The notes under the pieces: model-generated
Databases searched by the model: none
What the model was told of the DNA's origin: nothing
Seen by the model: the letters and a program-made list of their open reading frames with translations, nothing else
In this document: one piece after another, positions 20,747 to 25,690 of the stretch
Numbering within the stretch: position 1 is the stretch's first letter
Layout of the letters: each line of letters begins with the position of its first letter
Position numbers and translations under genes: made by a program
Virus record (IMG/VR): IMGVR_UViG_3300008952_001838
Coordinates: 1-25,690 of that record
Length of the DNA: 25,690 bases
Source: a virus
Direction: 5' to 3' (one strand)

Positions 20747-21203
20747 AGTTTTTATAGTTATACTCACAATTAGCATTTTTTAAATCTTTTTGATAATCTA
20801 CTGTTAATTCCTCTCCCACTTTTATTTTTCTAATAGTCTTAAAGGGGTCTTCCCTCTCTGTGTCTAGCTCTATATTAGGGTCGGTGGAAGCGTTTAAAAA
20901 CTGAGTTATGTGCAAAACCTCTAATTCACAAGGATGAACGAATAAACCTCTGTTGCTTAGTAGGTTATAGTCCAGCAACATCTTTCGCACCGGCTCATCA
21001 AGTTTGCTTATTTCGTGACTGGCTAGCCTAATAGTGCCGCCAAAGAAATGGTGGTTAGGGGTGGACCAAGGAGAAGCCCCAGAGGGAATCTCCTTGATCG
21101 CAAATACCCCTACTCCATGAGTTTTAGAAGGCTGAACTCTGCAATAAGTTTTGTTCTTTAGCCTGCTTAATATTTCTTTAGTTATTAGGAGGTGGGGACT
21201 CAA
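20739..21203 (-). CDS. SET-domain protein methyltransferase (154 aa)
   Basis: SET fold motifs in order: KTHGVGVFAIKEIPSGA (27-43; the usual G.GvFA...I..G), QFLNASTDPNIEL (101-113; the RFxNHSCxPN site, with Ala-Ser-Thr-Asp in place of HSCx) and GEELTVDY (130-137; GEELTYDY). SET enzymes move a methyl group from S-adenosylmethionine to lysine. No pre- or post-SET zinc cysteines are present. The first codon is taken as TTG 21203, overlapping the secreted-protein gene by 26 nt; no ATG exists before the SET core, so the start is uncertain. Target unknown. Confidence 0.8.
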   Translation of the reverse strand: MSPHLLITKEILSRLKNKTYCRVQPSKTHGVGVFAIKEIPSGASPWSTPNHHFFGGTIRLASHEISKLDEPVRKMLLDYNLLSNRGLFVHPCELEVLHITQFLNASTDPNIELDTEREDPFKTIRKIKVGEELTVDYQKDLKNANCEYNYKNYE

Positions 21204-21708
21204 TTTTAACTGGTATAATCTTTCTAACAGGAGTGCTTACAAACTTAACGATTTTAAGGGTAGTCGTTAGCACGTTTTTAGCTAAGCCAATAGTTGCTAC
21301 GACCGTGCCTCTTCCTCCCTCAATAGCAGAGCCAGCAGCCATGCCGACAGGAACCGCTACCGCTTCTGGGTGTTCTTTAACTGCTTTAATCGTATTTTTA
21401 AATTTAAATAAAGATACGACCTCGTTAAGCTTAACCTTCTCTCCGGTTTTTCCGGCTTCCTTGAACTTTTTCCAATCAATCTTAATGATTGAATCGGTTA
21501 TTTCTTGAGAGCCTTGCATATAGTGACGAACGTAATTCCTCTTGAGCCAAGTAGAAGGCTTTTGGGCCTCAAACTTTGGTTCGTCTGGATTTACCCAACT
21601 GCCGTTCTCGTAAATAACGGTACGACCCAATAACTTAAGCTCCTCTGCTTGAGCAGGTGCTACAATCGCAAAGAGAGCTACCACGCTTAAATATTTTTTG
21701 ATATACAT
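21178..21708 (-). CDS. secreted hypothetical protein with signal peptide (176 aa)
   Basis: Signal peptide MYIKKYLSVVALFAIVAPAQA then EELKLLGRT, with an AQA cleavage site. The C-terminal part has a small-residue stretch AVPVGMAAGSAIEGG and TVVATIGLAKNVL, which could insert into or lie on a membrane, and a Pro-rich end. No enzyme motif. It follows the tRNA pair; the leader is A/T-rich with no Shine-Dalgarno site. It may act in the periplasm or on the cell surface (inference). Confidence 0.7.
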   Translation of the reverse strand: MYIKKYLSVVALFAIVAPAQAEELKLLGRTVIYENGSWVNPDEPKFEAQKPSTWLKRNYVRHYMQGSQEITDSIIKIDWKKFKEAGKTGEKVKLNEVVSLFKFKNTIKAVKEHPEAVAVPVGMAAGSAIEGGRGTVVATIGLAKNVLTTTLKIVKFVSTPVRKIIPVKIESPPPNN

Positions 21709-21759
21709 ATTTAATTTTAAATTTTAACTTTATTAATTCTACTTGAGTTAGTATGTTCA

Positions 21760-21836
21760 TGGCACCCCGAGCTGGACTCGAACCGGCAACCCTCTGCTTA
21801 GAAGGCAGATGCTCTATCCAATTGAGCTATCGGGGC
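21760..21836 (-). tRNA. tRNA-Arg (UCU)
   Basis: Minus-strand cloverleaf: acceptor GCCCCGA with TCGGGGT, D arm AGCTCAATTGGATAGAGC, anticodon stem TCTGC/GCAGA with loop CTTCTAA (anticodon TCT), T arm containing GGTTCGAGTCC, G73 and an encoded CCA. Reads AGA/AGG codons. Confidence 0.95.
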
Positions 21837-21844
21837 ATAAAATC

Positions 21845-21917
21845 TGGGCCTTGCAGGATTTGAACCTGCGGCCAATCGATTATGAGTCGACTGCTCTAAC
21901 CGCTGAGCTAAAGGCCC
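21845..21917 (-). tRNA. tRNA-Ile2 (CAU, lysidine type)
   Basis: Acceptor GGGCCTT/AAGGCCC, discriminator A, no encoded CCA. Anticodon loop CTCATAA gives CAT. The arm GTCGACTCATAATCGATTGG closely follows bacterial tRNA-Ile2 (GCGACTCATAATCGCTTGG in E. coli) rather than tRNA-Met. It would read AUA only after the host enzyme TilS converts C34 to lysidine. ATA codons are common in nearby genes. Confidence 0.85.
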
Positions 21918-21926
21918 GGTTTAGGT

Positions 21927-22157
21927 CTACTTATTGTTTAAGCTCTTTAACTCGCTGTGTATCTCGAATATGACCAGCATCAATTCGGTGTATATTCGAA
22001 CTGCTATTGGGCCAAGAACAGCCGTACTGATGCCGCTGATTAGATCTAACTTCATCGTAAAAAGGCCAACAATAACGCAGCCAACCATAGCGATATAACT
22101 CAGGACCTTTAAGACTCCGGGAGTTATCATATATTTATAACTTAAGAACTCATTCAT
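21927..22157 (-). CDS. DUF4282-like membrane protein (76 aa)
   Basis: Two hydrophobic segments (about 14-32 and 40-60: VLKVLSYIAMVGCVIVGLF and ISGISTAVLGPIAVRIYTEL) followed by MLVIFEIHSELKSL. The order of a first membrane helix, Gly/Pro turn, second helix with R.Y.EL and a charged tail fits the DUF4282 family, of unknown role. ATG 22157 has an A/T-rich leader. Confidence 0.65.
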   Translation of the reverse strand: MNEFLSYKYMITPGVLKVLSYIAMVGCVIVGLFTMKLDLISGISTAVLGPIAVRIYTELMLVIFEIHSELKSLNNK

Positions 22158-22173
22158 TATGTTTTATTATTTA

Positions 22174-22413
22174 TTATGTTATTACTTGTGGCTCTTTTTG
22201 AGGTGGCCACACACCATCAAAGTCAATCGAATCCAATTCTTTAAATCCTTTTTTTTCTTTTTTTAAAAATATTAATTTACCGGGACACCTAAAGGGATAA
22301 CTAAAAACCCAATCTATGTTTTTTACATCAGACTCGGCGGTCTTGCCTTCTGGCGTAACTATCTTAACGTGGGTTGCTCCCCTTGGTATGGGGCTAGTTT
22401 TTTTGAATGGCAT
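22174..22413 (-). CDS. hypothetical protein (79 aa)
   Basis: Unrecognised: GATHVKIVTPEGKTAESDVK, then CPGKLIFLKKEKKGFKELDS and a Pro-rich end. The start overlaps the 68-aa gene by 20 nt. A small beta-rich protein is likely. Confidence 0.6.
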   Translation of the reverse strand: MPFKKTSPIPRGATHVKIVTPEGKTAESDVKNIDWVFSYPFRCPGKLIFLKKEKKGFKELDSIDFDGVWPPQKEPQVIT

Positions 22414-22600
22414 CTTTTACCTCTTCAAAGGTTTCTCTTACTTTTATTTGATCTTTTCTCATCTGCAAAACTGTGTTACCGGATGCGTCGGTCCAAAAAC
22501 TTTGAATCTTAGTGGTATTAATAGATACTTTTCTCTCTTTGGGCTCACTCGCATACGTCGTTAAGCGGTCTAGTACTACTTCTGTTAGTTCTATAAACAT
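22394..22600 (-). CDS. small FlbD-like protein (68 aa)
   Basis: MFIELTEV, then KVSINTTKIQSFWTDASGNT and IKVRETFEEVKDAI: the strand-strand-strand-helix plan of the small FlbD-like domain, also seen in the 70-aa protein at 7323-7535. The family is of unknown role in phages. It starts 3 nt after the cupin stop and is therefore in its operon. Confidence 0.6.
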   Translation of the reverse strand: MFIELTEVVLDRLTTYASEPKERKVSINTTKIQSFWTDASGNTVLQMRKDQIKVRETFEEVKDAIQKN

Positions 22601-22603
22601 ATT

Positions 22604-22990
22604 TTATGTAATTGAAAGTTGCTCTGGGGCTTTGCGGTAAACTCTGTAGCTGTCGCAATCCTCATGAAAAGTGCTAATTTCTACAAATTTAACATCTCCG
22701 CCTTTTGGTATTAGTCTGTGAGGCATTAACCTGTCTAAAACAAATACTTCTCCCTCATTGATAGTCTTTACGTATTTATCTGTGGTGATAGTATCAATAA
22801 TCTCTACGTCCAAGGCCCCTTCTAGGATATAAAAAGTCTCATGCTTTTTTTGATGAAAATGCATTGAGGTTGAATGACCGAATTTGATATATAAAATTTT
22901 TCCACAATAGTTCTCTTCTTTGTTGTTGGCCATCCATATTTCATAGCCCCAATCTTTATCTACTTTTTTTGCTTTTGCTAAGGCACTCAT
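22604..22990 (-). CDS. cupin, phosphomannose-isomerase-like (128 aa)
   Basis: Single cupin domain. DKDWGYEIWM (11-20; usual KPWGxExw), GKILYIKFGHSTSMHFHQKK (30-49) with metal-binding His44 and His46, HETFYILEGALDV (50-62) with the conserved Glu51, and MPHRLIP (89-95) with His91. It fits the mannose-6-phosphate isomerase/GDP-mannose cupin type. In this setting a role in sugar metabolism is plausible; substrate unknown. Promoter 23005-23033 gives a leader of about 8 nt. Confidence 0.8.
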   Translation of the reverse strand: MSALAKAKKVDKDWGYEIWMANNKEENYCGKILYIKFGHSTSMHFHQKKHETFYILEGALDVEIIDTITTDKYVKTINEGEVFVLDRLMPHRLIPKGGDVKFVEISTFHEDCDSYRVYRKAPEQLSIT

Positions 22991-23004
22991 TACAATATAC
23001 CCTT

Positions 23005-23033
23005 ATATTACCCTTAACTTGCTTCCATGTCAA
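23005..23033 (-). promoter_or_regulatory. sigma70-like promoter for the cupin operon
   Basis: TTGACA (23033-23028), 17-nt spacer with AAGT at positions 8-11, TAATAT (23010-23005), 14 nt to ATG 22990. CTTG-N9-CAAG forms an inverted repeat across the -35 box, as at 5930-5958. It separates the pseudopilin operon from the cupin operon. Confidence 0.85.
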
Positions 23034-23074
23034 GTTTATTTCCTCAAACACTTTTTTGCATTTACTACATGGAC

Positions 23075-23287
23075 TCACAGATCAGCTTCTCCGATATCTA
23101 TAAAATAAAGAAGCCTATAGACTTTTTCCATTCCGACATCATCTTTTATTAGTTCTATAGGCATTTCCATATTTAGGTCTGAGTTTGGCGTGAGTAGCCA
23201 ATCGGCTACTTTGTCGTCGGGCATAACTTCGCAACATTCGTTGACAACATTAACAAATTCAATTAGTTTGTCTTTTTCTATATTCAT
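23075..23287 (-). CDS. stand-alone MbcA/ParS-type (DUF2384) antitoxin domain (70 aa)
   Basis: KVADWLLTPNSDLNMEMPIE (26-45) then LIKDDVGMEKVYRLLYFIDI (46-65) match the C-terminal toxin-binding domain of MbcA/ParS/Xre antitoxins (A..WL.tPN..L...tP.elL....G...V...L..i..G). Those antitoxins block RES-domain toxins that degrade NAD. Here the DNA-binding part is absent and no RES toxin gene lies next to it. ATG 23287 overlaps the stop of the preceding secreted-protein gene (ATGA). It might inhibit a host toxin (inference). Confidence 0.65.
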   Translation of the reverse strand: MNIEKDKLIEFVNVVNECCEVMPDDKVADWLLTPNSDLNMEMPIELIKDDVGMEKVYRLLYFIDIGEADL

Positions 23288-23979
23288 CTACTATCGCGCC
23301 TCTTTCTCCATTCGTCGTACTGGCGTCGTCTTTCGTTCTGATCTATGTTAACCTTTATTTGATGCTGTCCAGATTGCAGGCTTTCTATTCTTTTAAGTAG
23401 GTACTCTTTCCTGTCGCTGTCTTCCATTTTGTTAAGGTATTCTAACCCTCTCTCCATCGCTTTCTGCATTCTTGGATCAGTAATCCCCCTATTTCTTGAT
23501 GGGACTTTTATAACACTAGGTCCTGCAGGGGGTCTTTTGCTCTTATCGTCTTTTTTATCGTCTTTTTTATCTTTTTTTATAGCTGTTGTTTTAGAGACGC
23601 TAACAGGCTTTGTTATAATTGTCGGTAGCCTATTGTTTTCAAAAGAAATTAGCTGTTGTTGTCCATTATTTGAAACTAAAATAGACTCATTTAATATTTT
23701 TTTTAATTCTACTCCATCTTGCTCACTGTTTAGATTGAGAGATAAGAATTTGTCAGGTTGGCCAGCTCTTCTGAGAACTAGGTGGGCTTTCCTGACGCCA
23801 TTAAGGCGTGTTAATCCAGTAAGGTATAAGTTGGGCTTAAGGATCTCTGAGACTGGAGGCAGGGCTGGCTTTGGCTGATCGGCCATTAGGTCGAAAGCGT
23901 TTCTATTTGGAATAGATTGGTATTGATTATCTTCTGCAAAAACAGAAGCCGCAAATAATAATGGTAATAGTTTTTTCAT
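23284..23979 (-). CDS. secreted protein with GspC-like region (231 aa)
   Basis: Signal peptide [15 protein letters not shown]. Then IPNRNAFDLMADQPKP (23-38), LKPNLYLTGLTRLNG and HLVLRRAGQPDKFLSLNL, which weakly resemble the periplasmic homology region of type II secretion GspC (NPFxL, LxGI, A.L). A Lys/Asp-rich linker (about 136-150) leads to a charged helical end rich in Arg. I choose ATG 23979 because it overlaps the pilin stop as ATGA and starts the signal peptide. The neighbouring pseudopilins support a secretion or pilus link; family unproven. Confidence 0.55.
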   Translation of the reverse strand: MKKLLPLLFAASVFAEDNQYQSIPNRNAFDLMADQPKPALPPVSEILKPNLYLTGLTRLNGVRKAHLVLRRAGQPDKFLSLNLNSEQDGVELKKILNESILVSNNGQQQLISFENNRLPTIITKPVSVSKTTAIKKDKKDDKKDDKSKRPPAGPSVIKVPSRNRGITDPRMQKAMERGLEYLNKMEDSDRKEYLLKRIESLQSGQHQIKVNIDQNERRRQYDEWRKRRDSR

Positions 23980-24251
23980 GGCGCTGAAGCGTGGCATTCG
24001 TAACATTTATCTGAAATCATTTTGTGATCTAACATTAAATCTCGCTTAGTGTAAGATGGAGTTGTTTCGGAAGTGTCCTCATCATGTCCATCTGTATAAT
24101 AATAAACAATTAATTGCCTTCTGTAGTTGTGGCATTGGGCGGCTTGGGCGGCTTTTTTAGCTTTGCTGAGAGCAGATAAAAGCATCGCAACCAAAACCAA
24201 TATAATAGACAAAGTAATTAATAGTTCCATGATTGTAAACCCTTTATTCAT
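23976..24251 (-). CDS. prepilin-like protein (91 aa)
   Basis: Type IV pilin/pseudopilin N-terminus: [20 protein letters not shown] with the prepilin peptidase site G4/F5, Glu at +5 and a membrane helix to residue 28. The head (residues 41-91) is very short for a pseudopilin. It contains CYECH near the end (83-87), a CxxCH that would suit heme but is probably a disulfide or chance. ATG 24251 chosen because the leader must be short; it overlaps the previous gene by 8 nt. Confidence 0.75.
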   Translation of the reverse strand: MNKGFTIMELLITLSIILVLVAMLLSALSKAKKAAQAAQCHNYRRQLIVYYYTDGHDEDTSETTPSYTKRDLMLDHKMISDKCYECHASAP

Positions 24252-25236
24252 GATAAGGTTTCCATGTTGGGTGACTGCCCCATGTGTCATTCCAAAACCA
24301 GCCCCAAGAGTCATACATACTCCCGTTTTTTTCTCGTAGATTCCAGACTCTATTGTACCTGCCGATACCGCCCATTGCTCCGTACCATTTATGGCTATTG
24401 GGGTCGGGAACGATCGCTCTTTCTCGGAGCCAAGCTAAGTCTCTGTTGTTGGGACTTACTATCTTATCTTGGTTGGTTGTTGGGCTCATTGCCTCGGATG
24501 ATATGGTTATTGTGTCGTCCTCAAGCCACCGTTTAAACTCGACATGAGCATCAACAAATGAAACCACTGATCCGTTATTGTGGTAAACCCCGGGCCAGTC
24601 TTGAGAAAAGAAGCTCTCGCCTCCTTTGAGAATTGGCGCTACTCTGAAGTTACCAGCATTGATTGATTGAGCTGGCATTTCGATAAAAGTAAATAACTCG
24701 CTAGGACTGTATACGTCATCATAAGTGTGATGAATTTTAAACTGCGTATCTGATATCCACGGCCAACCAGACCAACCGCCGACAAATAGGTTCACGCTAT
24801 AAGAACGAGGCCTATTAACAATTTCAGGCTTAAGTGTGTCAGAAATGGGACCGGGCACTCGCACAGTCGACTTGTCACCGGGACAATGATATATCCCCAT
24901 TCCTGCATAAGGCTTCAAGGGTGAAAAAAACAAGGGCCTGTCGGTCTGCCCCCAAACTCCGTTACCGCTCATACTGTCAGATACCCATGCCCACATACCA
25001 GAAGGCTCACCTGCCCAAGCCGAAGCGTAAGGGAACCTGTCTTCGTGATCGGCTGCAAACTCTGCGTAAGCAAGATTAAGTTGACGTTGATTATTTATAC
25101 ATTCCGCTTGCCATCCGGTCTGTTTTGCGGACGAAAGAGCAGGAAGTAGGAGAGCGGCCAGTATGGCAATAATTGCAATGACCACTAACAACTCAATTAG
25201 ACTAAAACCTTTTTTATTATTTATATTACCATTCAT
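24244..25236 (-). CDS. prepilin-like protein with H-x9-D[G/A] domain (330 aa)
   Basis: N-terminus [20 protein letters not shown] then a classical hydrophobic helix ([19 protein letters not shown]); cleavage between G10 and F11. [19 protein letters not shown] (219-237) is the H-x9-D[G/A] motif of pseudopilin-like proteins common in Planctomycetota, Verrucomicrobiota and Lentisphaerota. YHCPGDKST (116-124) and [10 protein letters not shown] are also typical of this group. ATG 25236 gives a leader of 10 residues before the cleavage site; longer in-frame starts do not look like prepilin leaders. The head is Trp-rich and ends [11 protein letters not shown], shared with the upstream homologue. Confidence 0.85.
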   Translation of the reverse strand: MNGNINNKKGFSLIELLVVIAIIAILAALLLPALSSAKQTGWQAECINNQRQLNLAYAEFAADHEDRFPYASAWAGEPSGMWAWVSDSMSGNGVWGQTDRPLFFSPLKPYAGMGIYHCPGDKSTVRVPGPISDTLKPEIVNRPRSYSVNLFVGGWSGWPWISDTQFKIHHTYDDVYSPSELFTFIEMPAQSINAGNFRVAPILKGGESFFSQDWPGVYHNNGSVVSFVDAHVEFKRWLEDDTITISSEAMSPTTNQDKIVSPNNRDLAWLRERAIVPDPNSHKWYGAMGGIGRYNRVWNLREKNGSMYDSWGWFWNDTWGSHPTWKPYHE

Positions 25237-25690
25237 GATTCCAATACCATCCCCAAGAGTCTGTTCTCCCGTGATGTTTGTAAACATCGTATCCCTGTAC
25301 GCTTGCATTTTGCGGACGCATTTGTCTGGCTAGCCCATGAACCCACCCGAACCATCGCCATTTTTGCGCTTTAAAGTTTTTTATTTTGGTTGTAGACCTG
25401 TCTTTTAGCCATTTTATGTCATCATTCCCATATGCTCTTCTTATTCCATATTTGAAATTAGACCCATCGATGTGATATTTCACCTGAGCCTCTATTGTCC
25501 GCTCGTCTAGCCAGCGCTTTGTCTCAACATGGCCGTCTACAAAAGCTAACGCTGTTCCATCAATGTGGTAATTTCCGGGAACATCCATATCGTATACCTT
25601 GTGAGTAGGTGGGCCTTCGTTCATGACTACTCTAAAACAACCGGCGTTAATAAATTCAAATGGCATTTCTATAAATGTAAAAATTTTGGA
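25226..25690 (-). CDS. C-terminal part of another H-x9-DG pseudopilin-like protein (partial)
   Basis: The frame is open to the window edge, so the N-terminus is missing; 154 residues are visible. [20 protein letters not shown] matches [19 protein letters not shown] of the next gene, [19 protein letters not shown] carries H-x9-DG, and the end [12 protein letters not shown] matches that gene's tail. It is a tandem paralogue, overlapping the next gene by 11 nt. Confidence 0.85.
   Translation of the reverse strand, partial: SKIFTFIEMPFEFINAGCFRVVMNEGPPTHKVYDMDVPGNYHIDGTALAFVDGHVETKRWLDERTIEAQVKYHIDGSNFKYGIRRAYGNDDIKWLKDRSTTKIKNFKAQKWRWFGWVHGLARQMRPQNASVQGYDVYKHHGRTDSWGWYWNHEW

Noticed and set aside
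23429-23878. Plus-strand frame of 149 codons
   Set aside because: Antisense to the secreted GspC-like gene, which has a signal peptide and ATGA overlaps.
24000-24015. CxxCH (heme c-type motif) in the short prepilin
   Set aside because: A single CYECH near the C-terminus of a 91-residue pilin, with no axial ligand pattern or cytochrome maturation genes; chance or a disulfide is simpler.

Overview
The window looks like part of a double-stranded DNA tailed-phage genome (Caudoviricetes). It is AT-rich and tightly packed. Every convincing gene, including three tRNA genes, is on the minus strand, so the biological reading order runs from 25690 down to 1. The phage assignment rests on an adjacent rIIA-like/rIIB-like pair, many 35-110 residue genes with 4-30 nt overlaps, a Staphylococcus-type nuclease, a RuvB-like ATPase, scattered tRNAs and bacterial-type sigma70 promoters. 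The host is uncertain. Pseudopilin-like proteins with H-x9-D[G/A] motifs at the right end are typical of Verrucomicrobiota, Lentisphaerota and Planctomycetota, so a PVC-group host is the best guess (inference).

Layout in transcription order: (1) 25690-23075, an overlapping operon of three prepilin-like proteins (the first cut by the window edge), a secreted protein with weak GspC resemblance, and a stand-alone MbcA/ParS-type antitoxin domain. (2) 22990-21927, a cupin, two small proteins and a DUF4282-like membrane protein. (3) tRNA-Ile2(CAU) and tRNA-Arg(UCU). (4) 21708-11704, a surface-glycan and modification cassette: secreted protein, SET methyltransferase, 2OG-Fe(II) oxygenase followed by the leftover tail of a second oxygenase, an acyltransferase/PIG-L deacetylase/third-domain fusion, a PseB/CapD-like dehydratase, a glycosyltransferase-like protein, an oxygenase fold that has lost its iron ligands, a LicD-cytidylyltransferase fusion, an SNase, and separate heptose-phosphate kinase and heptose adenylyltransferase genes. 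(5) 11560-7594, small coiled-coil genes, then rIIA-like and rIIB-like genes ending in a strong terminator. (6) 7535-2406, a string of small, mostly unrecognised genes, including two tiny lipoproteins, a one-pass membrane protein and an HhH-GPD-like protein. (7) 2374-1553, a largely non-coding AT-rich tract with its own promoter, a possible 35-residue membrane peptide, tRNA-Cys and a three-copy direct repeat. (8) 1504-14, a small conserved-looking protein, the RuvB-like ATPase and a basic peptide.

The most distinctive regulatory signal is a set of ten promoters, all on the minus strand. Each is TTGAC(A/T/G), exactly 17 nt, then TANNAT/TANNNT. All ten also carry an (A/C)AG(T/C) block at spacer positions 8-11. 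In four of them the -10 box is followed by exactly 6 nt and then ATG, which predicts leaderless mRNAs. In the 10-21 kb glycan cassette such promoters are nearly absent and several starts have good Shine-Dalgarno sites, which suggests two expression modes.

The sugar genes plausibly work together to alter cell-surface glycans of the infected cell, for example to block superinfection or change phage receptors. This is inference from family membership, not shown by the sequence.
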